From Bacteroidota bacterium (GTDB taxonomy: Bacteria; Bacteroidota; Bacteroidia; CAILMK01): 50,510 bases of DNA. The notes beneath the pieces were generated by a model. The model was not told where the DNA came from, searched no databases, and was given only the letters and a program-made list of their open reading frames with translations. The position numbers and the translations under genes were made by a program. Each line of letters opens with the position of its first letter. Position 1 is the first letter of the stretch. Positions 26,026-33,592 of this stretch are shown here, piece after piece. Where the stretch lies: NCBI GenBank assembly GCA_013287095.1, contig JABDEJ010000001.1, forward strand, positions 1 to 50,510, given 5' to 3'.

Positions 26026-28521
26026 ATGAAAATAATTACCCAATTTTCGTTTTTGGCGTTTACTTGCCAGCTCTTAATTGCTTTTAATTCTTTTGCTTCA
26101 AATCCTTCAAATCCTTCATCTTCTGTTCAGGCCAAAGAGCTAATGCACCAATCTAAAGCCCTTCTTTTTGAAGAAAACAAAGGGCAACTAATTGATGCAA
26201 ACCACAAAACTATTTCGGATGTCAAATATTATGGTCACTCAAACGGTGTTTATCTTTATTGCAAGCCTGGAATGATCAGTTTCGTCTTTACAAAGCCTGA
26301 ATCGAAAACATCCGATCAAGTTTCAGAGGCAACTGGCAGCGGAACCGTGTCCCCATTTGGAGGGGGTAGGGGGAGGAATTCCCTGCCCCAACCCTCCAAA
26401 ATCTCCACCTCCCGCATGGACCTTATCCTCATCAACGCCAATCCCTCCGTAACAATCACAGCATCAGACCAACAGGAATACTACGAAAATTTCTACACAA
26501 CAGGTGATGCCAATCATGGCATTACAAATGTACATACCTATAAAACTCTCACATATAAAAATATCTACCCTAAAATAGATATGATTTTGCAGACAAAAGG
26601 ACAAGGTATGGAGTATTCTTTTTTGGTACATCCCGGAGGAAAAGTGAGCGATATAAAACTGCGATGGAATGGAGATGAAAAAGAAGAAGCTTTAGAAAAT
26701 GGCGGTATAAAGTATTATAATGCTATAAGAAGCATGGAAGAGAGCGAACCGAAAAGTTTTGTAGAAGGAAAATCAATACAAAGTAGTTTTATAAAGAAAG
26801 GAGATAAATACTTCTTTAATGTGGATAGATATGACAAAAGCAAGGATTTAATTATAGACCCGGCCTTAGTTTGGGGAACATATTTTGGGGGAGACAGCAC
26901 TGAATATGGAAATGCAGTTGAGGCAGATAAGTTCGGGAATGTTTTTATTACCGGCTATACACGGAGTACCGGTGGGATATCAACTTCAGGTGCTTATCAA
27001 ATATCAATATCAGGGTCATATGATGTATATCTGGCTAAATTTAGCGGTAGCGGTTCCCTTAGTTGGGCTACATATTTTGGTGGGAGTGATGGATCTGTTG
27101 GTAACGCCTTGAATGCAGATGATTCTGGAAATATATACATAACGGGATGGACTGGAAGCGACAGTGGAATCGCAACCGCGGGTGCATATCGGACTTACGG
27201 GGGAACAATCTTTCTTGCCAAATTTGGTGGTTCAGGTAACCTGCTATGGTCCACTTATTACGGCGGGTATGGAGACGATTATGGTAATGGATTAGCACAT
27301 GATGGTGATGGAAATATATTTGTGACTGGAAGTACAGCAAGTTATAGTGGTATAGCTACTTCCGGGGCTTACAAAACTTATTATGGAGGTGGCTATGTCA
27401 ACGCTTTTTTGGCAAAGTTTGCTAAATCAGGCAATCTATTATGGGGAACGTATTATGGTGGTTCTGATTTTGACTATAGTAGTGCCATAAGTACAGATGG
27501 CTTAGGTAATGTTTATATTACTGGCCCAACAGAAAGTGATACAGGCATTGCTACATCAGGTGCTTATCAGACTTCTTTAGCTGGAGTTACTGATGCCTTT
27601 CTTGCAAAATTTACTAATTCAGGTAATTTATCATGGGCAACTTATTACGGAGGCAGTAATGCTGATCAGGCCGAAGGAATAAGTACTGATGCTAAAGGTA
27701 ATATTTTTATTACAGGATTTTCTCAAGGTAACAATGGAATTGCAACATCAGGCGCATATCAGACTTTCAATGCCGCTAAAAATGGCGGAGTGAATGCTTT
27801 TTTAGCAAAGTTTAACAGCCTTGGAAACCTTATTTGGGGGACATATTATGGGGGTACTGAAGGAGTAAATCCAAATAGCTTATGTTCTGATGATTCAGGC
27901 AATTTATTTATAACTGGCAATACTTCGAGTCCTGATGGTATTGCGACGCTCAATGCTTATCAATCTTATTTTACGGGAAGTGGTGTTGCTTTTCTTGCAA
28001 AATTTGGCAACTCTGGAAATCTAATTTATGGGACATATTATGGGGGAGGTTATTACGGTTATTATGGCACCGCCAATGGCGTTAGCTGTGATTTATTAGG
28101 AAACGCATATATTTTTGGCATGACAATAAGTGGGGGCATTGTAGCGACATCGGGAGCTTTTCAAACTTTATACGGAGGAGGTGATGATGATGCATTCTTG
28201 GCAAAATTTAATGTACCAGAAACATCTGGCGTTAAGCCTGTATCAAATCCTTATTCATTCAACCTATTAATCTACCCCAACCCATTCTCCGATAAAACAT
28301 TAATAAACTTCATACTGCCTCAGACCTCTCATGTTAAAATCAGTGTCATGGACATGAAAGGGAATGTTTTATTTGTCCCCACAAACAAAGAACTTAATTC
28401 CGGCCCCAATGAAATTGAAATCAATGCTTCGGAAACAGGTTTGTCGCCAGGGACCTATTTTGTAAACATCATGATCAATGACCAGTTTGTCAGTAAGAAG
28501 ATAATATCAATTAGGAATTAA
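26026..28521 (+). CDS. SBBP beta-propeller protein with T9SS type A sorting domain (copy 2)
   Basis: This 831-residue paralog of the preceding protein starts 65 nt after it. It has a signal peptide (FLAFTCQLLIAFNSFAS), the same N-terminal domain (LLFEENKGQL... GMEYSFLVHPGG), seven SBBP repeats (WGTYFGG, WATYFGG, WSTYYGG and so on) and a type A T9SS signal (IYPNPFSDKTLINF... SPGTYFVNI). The sorting-domain DNA is identical to copy 1 over 92 nt, while the propellers differ more. A G-rich segment encoding SPFGGGRGRN sits where copy 1 has its hairpin. The final residues and the stop lie within a 7-nt repeat array. It is probably secreted; the binding target is unknown. Confidence 0.92.
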   Translation: MKIITQFSFLAFTCQLLIAFNSFASNPSNPSSSVQAKELMHQSKALLFEENKGQLIDANHKTISDVKYYGHSNGVYLYCKPGMISFVFTKPESKTSDQVSEATGSGTVSPFGGGRGRNSLPQPSKISTSRMDLILINANPSVTITASDQQEYYENFYTTGDANHGITNVHTYKTLTYKNIYPKIDMILQTKGQGMEYSFLVHPGGKVSDIKLRWNGDEKEEALENGGIKYYNAIRSMEESEPKSFVEGKSIQSSFIKKGDKYFFNVDRYDKSKDLIIDPALVWGTYFGGDSTEYGNAVEADKFGNVFITGYTRSTGGISTSGAYQISISGSYDVYLAKFSGSGSLSWATYFGGSDGSVGNALNADDSGNIYITGWTGSDSGIATAGAYRTYGGTIFLAKFGGSGNLLWSTYYGGYGDDYGNGLAHDGDGNIFVTGSTASYSGIATSGAYKTYYGGGYVNAFLAKFAKSGNLLWGTYYGGSDFDYSSAISTDGLGNVYITGPTESDTGIATSGAYQTSLAGVTDAFLAKFTNSGNLSWATYYGGSNADQAEGISTDAKGNIFITGFSQGNNGIATSGAYQTFNAAKNGGVNAFLAKFNSLGNLIWGTYYGGTEGVNPNSLCSDDSGNLFITGNTSSPDGIATLNAYQSYFTGSGVAFLAKFGNSGNLIYGTYYGGGYYGYYGTANGVSCDLLGNAYIFGMTISGGIVATSGAFQTLYGGGDDDAFLAKFNVPETSGVKPVSNPYSFNLLIYPNPFSDKTLINFILPQTSHVKISVMDMKGNVLFVPTNKELNSGPNEIEINASETGLSPGTYFVNIMINDQFVSKKIISIRN
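26349..26394 (+). repeat. G-rich in-frame insertion (copy 2)
   Basis: CCCC (26351-26354), a 7-nt loop and GGGG can pair, and a further G-run can pair with the downstream CCCTGCCCC. The segment encodes SPFGGGRGRNSLPQP and lies where copy 1 has SPADGGRGWKG, between SEAT and KISTSRMD. Confidence 0.5.
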
Positions 28522-28543
28522 GAATTAGGAATCAAGAATTGCT
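28509..28543. repeat. Heptanucleotide tandem array spanning a stop codon
   Basis: Five 7-nt units (AATTAGG, AATTAAG, AATTAGG, AATCAAG, AATTGCT) run in register. The TAA stop of the second SBBP gene (28519-28521) lies inside the second unit. Confidence 0.75.
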
Positions 28544-28784
28544 ACGCCTGCAATTGCTTTAGTGAAGGCATGGCAATAATTGATATTTATACCAATCCTG
28601 CCTATCCATTAATCTAATAAATCTTGTTCAGTCATTTAAGGGTGACGACAAATCTCAAAAAATATTTCATCATAACTATTTGATTAAATACAAGTTAAAA
28701 AATATTTTCCCGAAGTAACCACCCACTTAGGCATCTCACTATATATGTACATAAAAGCCGATGTATAATGAGAAAATGTGCCGA

Positions 28785-28801
28785 TCCCGAAAAGCTCGGG
28801 A
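28785..28801. repeat. TCCCGA/TCGGGA hairpin
   Basis: A perfect 6-bp stem with loop AAAGC. I recall hairpins of this general sequence as scattered in Bacteroidota intergenic DNA. No T-run follows. Confidence 0.55.
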
Positions 28802-28823
28802 CAAGTTGTGATAATGGGCTTGG

Positions 28824-28856
28824 AAAGTTGTCAACTTTTTGAAAGTTGCCAACTTT
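28824..28856. repeat. 15-nt palindrome doublet, copy A
   Basis: Two units, AAAGTTGTCAACTTT (28824-28838) and AAAGTTGCCAACTTT (28842-28856), start 18 nt apart. Each is a palindrome around one central base. The same arrangement recurs at 33560, 40211 and 40267. Confidence 0.85.
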
Positions 28857-28884
28857 GAGTACGGGTCAAAATGGGGGACAATCT

Positions 28885-28945
28885 ATTGCAAAATCATTGC
28901 TTGGGTATTGCTAAGTTATTGCAAAAACATTGCTATTTTTATTGC
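28885..28945 (+). repeat. Six ATTGC words phased at 11 bp
   Basis: ATTGC starts at 28885, 28896, 28907, 28918, 28929 and 28941, that is spacings of 11, 11, 11, 11 and 12. The bases between are not conserved. The period is close to one DNA helical turn. Confidence 0.75.
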
Positions 28946-29017
28946 TCATTATCGTGTAATTAATTGAAAATAAATTAAATAAATGAGACATGTGGGATTT
29001 GTATTTTTTTTGTGCTA

Positions 29018-29065
29018 CACATGATGGTCGGAACGTATGTCATGTGATGCCGGGTCAAGCCCGGC
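29018..29065. repeat. Nested hairpins including a GCCGGG/CCCGGC element
   Basis: CACATGA (29018-29024) pairs with TCATGTG (29040-29046). Directly after it GCCGGG (29049-29054), loop TCAAG and CCCGGC (29060-29065) form a strong hairpin. The second is the ATGCCGGGTCAAGCCCGGCA-type palindrome found in many unrelated bacterial genomes. Confidence 0.6.
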
Positions 29066-29354
29066 ATGACGGCTTCTTTGGTCAATGGTATATGCATATC
29101 CGCCTTCGCCAAATCTACAGCGGACAAAGAAAGATAAACCGCCCTTTAAATACATTCTGGCCTGATATTTTCCTGATAATCCCTGATATTTGTCAGCGAG
29201 TTACGTATAATAAATTGAATATTAAAAGATTGTAAAATTAAAAAAATGAAAGAACAGGTAAAAATCCTGGATTCGCGGTTTTCGGGAATTTATCAGGCGC
29301 AAATGGTCAAAAAGGGCGTTTTTTTATACACGACAAAATTGCATCGGGCTTATG

Positions 29355-29445
29355 CCTTTGCGTTCTCTGCGTTTTTTCATCTTCGGGGTCTTTGCGTGAA
29401 AGTAATCTCACGCGAAGAACGCAAAGTCTTTCGCAAAGGGCGCAA
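29355..29445. repeat. CGCAAAG-type inverted repeat element
   Basis: TTTGCGTGA (29391-29399) faces TCACGCGAA (29408-29416) with one mismatch and an 8-nt loop. CTTTGCG-type words lie to the left and GCAAAG/CGCAAAG words to the right. A shorter relative lies at 47896-47917. Confidence 0.6.
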
Positions 29446-29485
29446 TCGAAAACGATCTGATATCATTTTTTCTCCCATATCAAAC

Positions 29486-29493
29486 TAACTTTG
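29486..29493 (+). promoter_or_regulatory. -7 box upstream of the aldehyde dehydrogenase gene
   Basis: TAACTTTG matches TAnnTTTG exactly and lies 43 nt before the ATG. No clear -33 box was seen at 19-21 bp. Confidence 0.5.
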
Positions 29494-29536
29494 TCTTTTG
29501 ATTTGTTAGAACTACAAGTATTAAAACAAACACAAA

Positions 29537-30901
29537 ATGCCATTCCAATCTATAAACCCCGCTACTGAAGAGTTCATCGCTGAATATCCTTATATTAATG
29601 ATGATGAATTGAACCAAAAACTCAATTCTGCAAATGATGCATTTCACAATTGGCGAAAGACATCCTTTGCCGATCGTGCAAAATACATTCAGGCTGTGGC
29701 CGATGATCTTCTGAAAAACAAAGCGGAATACGGTCGCACGATGACACTCGAAATGGGGAAACCGCTGAAACAGGCCATTGCAGAAGTAGAAAAATGCGCC
29801 AGTTGCTGCACTTATTATGCTAAAAATGCAGAGAAATTCCTGGCACCTAAAACCTATAAAACAGATTACAGTTTTAGTGCGGCACACTTTGAGCCTTTGG
29901 GAATTGTATATGCCATCATGCCCTGGAATTTCCCACTGTGGCAAGTGTTCCGATGCGCGGTTCCGGCTATTATGGCTGGGAATGCTGTGGTTTTGAAACA
30001 TGCAGAAAATGTCCCTCAATCTGCCCTTATTATTCAAAAAGCGTTTGATGATGCTGGGCTTCCAAAAGGTGTTTTTACAAACCTGTTTATCAATCACGAC
30101 CAGTCAGATAAAGTAATTGTGCATCCAGGTGTTAAAGGCGTTTCATTAACCGGTAGCGAAAGGGCAGGGGGGCATGTCGCTTCCACGGCTGGTGCCAATA
30201 TCAAAAAATCTGTTCTTGAGTTGGGCGGCAGCGATCCCTATATTATTTTAGAGGATGCCGATCTGGATGCAGCCGCCAAAACAGGATGTCTGTCCCGAAT
30301 GCAGAATAACGGGCAGAGTTGTATCGCAGCGAAACGTTTTATTGTCGTACAAAAAGTAGCTGATCCCTTTATTGCAAAGTTTGTTGCTGAAATAAAAGCG
30401 CTAAAAATTGGTGACCCCTTAGATGACGATGTATATATGGGACCTGTGGCACGAAAAGACCTTTTGGAAACCCTTGAAAAACAAGTTGATAAATCTGTTG
30501 CAATGGGAGCCCGGATACTTACCGGTGGGTCCAGGGCATTGAACAAAGGTTATTATTTTGAACCAACGGTTTTGGCCGATATCCCCAAAGATTCACCCGC
30601 TTATAAAGAAGAACTTTTTGGTCCTGTGGCTTCAGTTTTTGTTGTTGAAAATGAACAACAAGCCATAGAATTGGCCAATGATACTAATTTTGGGCTTGGC
30701 GCTTCCCTATGGACTTCAGATAAAAAGAAGGCGATGGACATTGCTTCAGAAATACAATCCGGTAGTGTTTACATTAATACAATGGTAAAATCGGATCCAA
30801 GAATACCATTTGGGGGCATAAAGCATTCAGGTTATGGACGTGAATTGTCGGACGTAGGAATACATGAATTTGTAAACGTAAAAACAGTCTGCATTGCCTG
30901 A
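29537..30901 (+). CDS. Succinate-semialdehyde dehydrogenase (Sad/YneI-like)
   Basis: This aldehyde dehydrogenase would oxidise succinate semialdehyde to succinate with NAD(P). The 454 residues match the short YneI/Sad branch. Visible motifs are the cofactor-site PWNFPLWQVFR, the glycine motif SLTGSERAGG, the catalytic-base Glu228 in LELGGSDPY and the nucleophile Cys262 in NNGQSCIAAKR, 34 residues apart as expected. EELFGPVASVF and IPFGGIKHSGYGRELS follow near the end. The GGSDP form is typical of this branch, but the substrate is inferred. folK overlaps its 3' end by 8 nt, so the two are probably co-transcribed although they serve different pathways. Confidence 0.9.
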   Translation: MPFQSINPATEEFIAEYPYINDDELNQKLNSANDAFHNWRKTSFADRAKYIQAVADDLLKNKAEYGRTMTLEMGKPLKQAIAEVEKCASCCTYYAKNAEKFLAPKTYKTDYSFSAAHFEPLGIVYAIMPWNFPLWQVFRCAVPAIMAGNAVVLKHAENVPQSALIIQKAFDDAGLPKGVFTNLFINHDQSDKVIVHPGVKGVSLTGSERAGGHVASTAGANIKKSVLELGGSDPYIILEDADLDAAAKTGCLSRMQNNGQSCIAAKRFIVVQKVADPFIAKFVAEIKALKIGDPLDDDVYMGPVARKDLLETLEKQVDKSVAMGARILTGGSRALNKGYYFEPTVLADIPKDSPAYKEELFGPVASVFVVENEQQAIELANDTNFGLGASLWTSDKKKAMDIASEIQSGSVYINTMVKSDPRIPFGGIKHSGYGRELSDVGIHEFVNVKTVCIA

Positions 30902-31403
30902 AATAAATATTGCTGCATTACTGCTTGGAACCAACCTGGGTGATAGAATGAATAACCTGAACAAGGCTTCAGAATACATTGTGCAAAAAGCAGGAACCAT
31001 CACCAAAAAATCTTCCATTTATGAGACAGCGCCCTGGGGAATAAAAGAGCAGGATAACTTTTTGAATTGTGCATTATTGATTGAAACCCCTCTTGCTGCA
31101 ACTAATCTTCTGGATGAATTACTTTCAATAGAAAAAAAACTTGGTAGGGAAAGAACGGAAAAATGGGGACCAAGGATCATTGATATTGATATCCTTTATT
31201 ACAATGGTGACATCATTAACGAGCCTGACCTTAAAATACCGCATCCTTTTTTACAGGACCGGCGTTTTAGTCTTGTGGCTTTAAACGAGATCAGTCCCGA
31301 TTGGGAACATCCGATATTGAAAAAAACAGTGAAACAGATGCTTAAGGATTGTGAAGATGATAGCTGGGTGGGGGTATGCCCTGACCCTAAAGGGAACCTC
31401 TGA
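30894..31403 (+). CDS. folK: 2-amino-4-hydroxy-6-hydroxymethyldihydropteridine pyrophosphokinase
   Basis: This enzyme transfers pyrophosphate from ATP to hydroxymethyl-dihydropterin in folate synthesis. The 169 residues carry the family blocks LLLGTNLGDR near the start, YETAPWGIKEQDNFLNCALL, KLGRERTEKWGPRIIDIDIL (the ATP/metal site with its Asp pair) and IPHPFLQDRRFSLVALNEI. The start must be the TTG at 30894, because the next ATG would remove the conserved N-terminal strand. It overlaps the aldehyde dehydrogenase gene by 8 nt. The last codons (CPDPKGNL) lie in the left arm of an inverted repeat whose right arm is ~75 nt beyond the stop, so the native C terminus may have been replaced. Confidence 0.94.
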   Translation: MPEINIAALLLGTNLGDRMNNLNKASEYIVQKAGTITKKSSIYETAPWGIKEQDNFLNCALLIETPLAATNLLDELLSIEKKLGRERTEKWGPRIIDIDILYYNGDIINEPDLKIPHPFLQDRRFSLVALNEISPDWEHPILKKTVKQMLKDCEDDSWVGVCPDPKGNL

Positions 31404-31491
31404 TGGTTTTATTAAGAATTTCCCGCAATTTTGTTTATCTTAATAAAGCAATAGGTAAAAAACTCACCGATAGTTCCCTAGGGTCAGGGCA
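31377..31491. repeat. 115-bp nested inverted repeat spanning the folK stop
   Basis: Outer arms at 31377-31397 and 31473-31491 are complementary apart from two extra A bases on the left. Inner arms TTTATTAAGA (31408-31417) and TCTTAATAAA (31438-31447) are perfectly complementary, with a 20-nt loop. The outer left arm is coding sequence. It could act as a terminator for the folK transcript, but its size and its reach into a gene look more like a small palindromic mobile element. Confidence 0.7.
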
Positions 31492-31509
31492 ATAAGCAAA
31501 AAAACATTT

Positions 31510-31539
31510 TTTGTCACCGGATACATTTTTCTATCTTCG
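31510..31539 (+). promoter_or_regulatory. Candidate promoter of the membrane TPR gene
   Basis: TTTG (31510-31513), an 18-bp spacer and TATCTTCG (31532-31539, one mismatch to TAnnTTTG) lie 16 nt before the ATG. Confidence 0.45.
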
Positions 31540-31554
31540 TCTTTTTAACATGCC

Positions 31555-33561
31555 ATGGCAAAACAATCCAAAAAACAGACCCCCTCTTCGCAAAACGCTG
31601 CCAAATCCAGTCCAAAAGCGGCTACTGATCAGCCAGTTTCGAAAAAAACTTCTGATCTGGGACTAAGCAGGAATATGAGATTGCTGCTTATTTTAGCGAC
31701 CATAACGATAGCAGGTCTGGTTATCTATTGGCCAACCCTTAAATATGATTTTACAGGATATGATGACAACCTTTATGTAAGCGAAAACCCCGGCATTACA
31801 GATTGGTCATCTAAAGGGATCAACCAGATTTTCCACAGTTATGCCGTAGGTAATTATCACCCGCTCACCATGCTTACGTTTGCAGCCGAATATCATGCGG
31901 ACCAATTAAAACCTTATATTTATCATAGGGACAGTATCATTCTTTTGATCCTTACCAGTATAGTCATTACTCTTTTGGCGTGGTTGTTAACCCAGAACCT
32001 GGTTATCGCCGCTTTTTGCGGGTTGCTTTATATCATTCATCCCATGAATGCAGAATCGGTGGCCTGGGTCGCGGGCCGAAAGCATGAATTGTTTGGGTTT
32101 TTCTATTTCCTGGGACTTGTTGCATGGTACTACTACTGTACATCTCCTAAATATAAGATAGCGATGTACATCGCATGCCTGATAATCTTTGTTTTGTCGC
32201 TTCTATCGCTTGCCATGGCAGTTACATTCCCGTTGAGTTGTTTGCTAATCAGTTATTACCTTAAAAAACCCTTAAAGATCAAACTTCTCATTGAGCAATT
32301 GCCATTCTTTGCGCTTTCTCTTTTATTCGGTATCATCGCTATCAGGGCCCAAAAAAGTGCAGGGGCCGTATCCATTGGGGCTTCAACCCATTTTATACTG
32401 TTAGATCGCATCTTGTATGCTTCTTATGCTTTTCTTGATTATATACGCAAGTTGTTTCTGCCTTTCGATTTGAGTAATATTTACAGGTATCCGGTCAAAA
32501 CAGATGGAGCGCTACCTTCTGTCTGGTATTTATTCCCTTTCATTGCTGTTGGGCTCATCTTCCTTTTATATAGATATGGCAGGCGGAATAGGGATGTCAT
32601 TTTTGGTTTTCTGTTTTATTTGACTGCCATTGCATTGGTTTTACAATTTTTGCCTGTTGGAGATTCTATAACCGCCGACAGATATGCGTATGTTTCTTAT
32701 TTTGGCCTGATCTTCATATTGGGGAGCTGGTATTTCAAAGCAAGCCAGGGCAAACCTTCCTGGATAAAACCTTTAAGACCAGTTTTGCCCATTATAATTT
32801 TGATATGGTTCGTGTACCTCGGATATACGACAAGGGTACATGCAGCGATATGGAAGGATACTGAAAGCCTCTGCAAAGACATGATCAACAAGCAGCCTTT
32901 ATATCCATATTCCTATAAAAAACTCTGGGGCTTGCTCCAGAAACAAGGAAGACAAGATGAAATGATGCCCACATTAAACAATGCCATTACTTCCATGCCA
33001 GACTTCTATATGCCTTATTTTGTTCGGGCCGAAATATACCGGAGTGAAGGTAAGATACCTGAATCGCTTGCAGATTATAATGCGGCCATCAAACTATACC
33101 AGGATGATGCAGATGCATATATGGGGCGCGCTATCATTTTCAGTATGCAAAGCAAATTTGATTCTGCAGGGAAAGATTTCAGCAGGTCTTTTGTTTTAGA
33201 CCAGAAAAATGTAGCTGCATATCTGAACCGTGGCAATTATTATATGATGACCAATCGGTTTGATTCGGCTATGGCCGACTACAACAAAACCCTTCAACTG
33301 GATCCAAACCAGGCCGGAGCATATATCAACAGGGGATGGGCTCTTGTGAACCATCATGATTATGATGCAGGTATCAAAGACATTAATGAATACCTCAAAT
33401 TAATGCCTGAATCGGGTGAAGGATATATCAAGCGATCCTATGCCTATAATTATAAGAAAGACTTTAAAGATGCCTTGCAGGATGCCATTGAAGCCCAAAA
33501 GCTGGGTTTTGATGTAGATAAAAATTATATTCAGCAATTGACGGGGTTGACAGCTCATTAA
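31555..33561 (+). CDS. Polytopic membrane protein with C-terminal TPRs (GT-C glycosyltransferase-like)
   Basis: This 668-residue protein has a Lys/Ser/Gln-rich cytosolic start. Then come about ten membrane helices (residues ~38-430). The last ~215 residues hold about five tetratricopeptide repeats (for example YLNRGNYYMMTNRFDSAMADYNKTLQLDP). The first loop after helix 1 (YDFTGYDDNLYVSENPGI) carries the acidic DD pair placed as in PMT/TMTC-type GT-C glycosyltransferases, and PMNAESVAWVAGRKHELFG also resembles that group. A lipid-linked sugar donor and protein acceptor are possible but not shown. The stop codon overlaps a palindrome doublet. Confidence 0.8.
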   Translation: MAKQSKKQTPSSQNAAKSSPKAATDQPVSKKTSDLGLSRNMRLLLILATITIAGLVIYWPTLKYDFTGYDDNLYVSENPGITDWSSKGINQIFHSYAVGNYHPLTMLTFAAEYHADQLKPYIYHRDSIILLILTSIVITLLAWLLTQNLVIAAFCGLLYIIHPMNAESVAWVAGRKHELFGFFYFLGLVAWYYYCTSPKYKIAMYIACLIIFVLSLLSLAMAVTFPLSCLLISYYLKKPLKIKLLIEQLPFFALSLLFGIIAIRAQKSAGAVSIGASTHFILLDRILYASYAFLDYIRKLFLPFDLSNIYRYPVKTDGALPSVWYLFPFIAVGLIFLLYRYGRRNRDVIFGFLFYLTAIALVLQFLPVGDSITADRYAYVSYFGLIFILGSWYFKASQGKPSWIKPLRPVLPIIILIWFVYLGYTTRVHAAIWKDTESLCKDMINKQPLYPYSYKKLWGLLQKQGRQDEMMPTLNNAITSMPDFYMPYFVRAEIYRSEGKIPESLADYNAAIKLYQDDADAYMGRAIIFSMQSKFDSAGKDFSRSFVLDQKNVAAYLNRGNYYMMTNRFDSAMADYNKTLQLDPNQAGAYINRGWALVNHHDYDAGIKDINEYLKLMPESGEGYIKRSYAYNYKKDFKDALQDAIEAQKLGFDVDKNYIQQLTGLTAH

Positions 33562-33592
33562 AGTTGTCAACTTTTGGAAAGTTGTCAACTTC
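33560..33592. repeat. 15-nt palindrome doublet, copy B (between convergent genes)
   Basis: AAAGTTGTCAACTTT (33560-33574), spacer TGG, and AAAGTTGTCAACTTC (33578-33592) are 18 nt apart. The element starts in the stop codon of the TPR gene and ends in the stop codon of the M1 peptidase gene, so it fills the whole gap. Because each unit is palindromic, the two can also pair as one ~15-bp hairpin, which could end transcription from both sides. Confidence 0.85.

Larger units (their letters stand above)
28522..29536. other. Gene-free kilobase rich in short repeats
   Basis: I see no credible gene here: the two longest open frames (28990-29235, 29246-29488) run through palindromic repeats and resemble nothing known. 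The stretch holds, in order: a heptanucleotide array, a TCCCGA/TCGGGA hairpin (28785-28801), a palindrome doublet (28824-28856), six phased ATTGC words (28885-28945), a CACATGA/TCATGTG inverted repeat (29018-29046), a GCCGGG/CCCGGC hairpin (29049-29065), a CGCAAAG-type inverted repeat (29355-29445) and the promoter of the next gene. Confidence 0.8.

Noticed and set aside
28509..28945. CRISPR array
   Set aside because: The repeats are 5-15 nt long with no constant repeat of ~25-40 nt, no unique spacers and no cas gene nearby.
28990..29235. An 81-codon open frame in the repeat-rich gap
   Set aside because: It runs through two hairpin elements and has no recognisable start context or domain.
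29246..29488. An 80-codon open frame before the aldehyde dehydrogenase gene
   Set aside because: Its second half is translated CGCAAAG-type repeat, the composition is odd, and nothing in it resembles a known protein.
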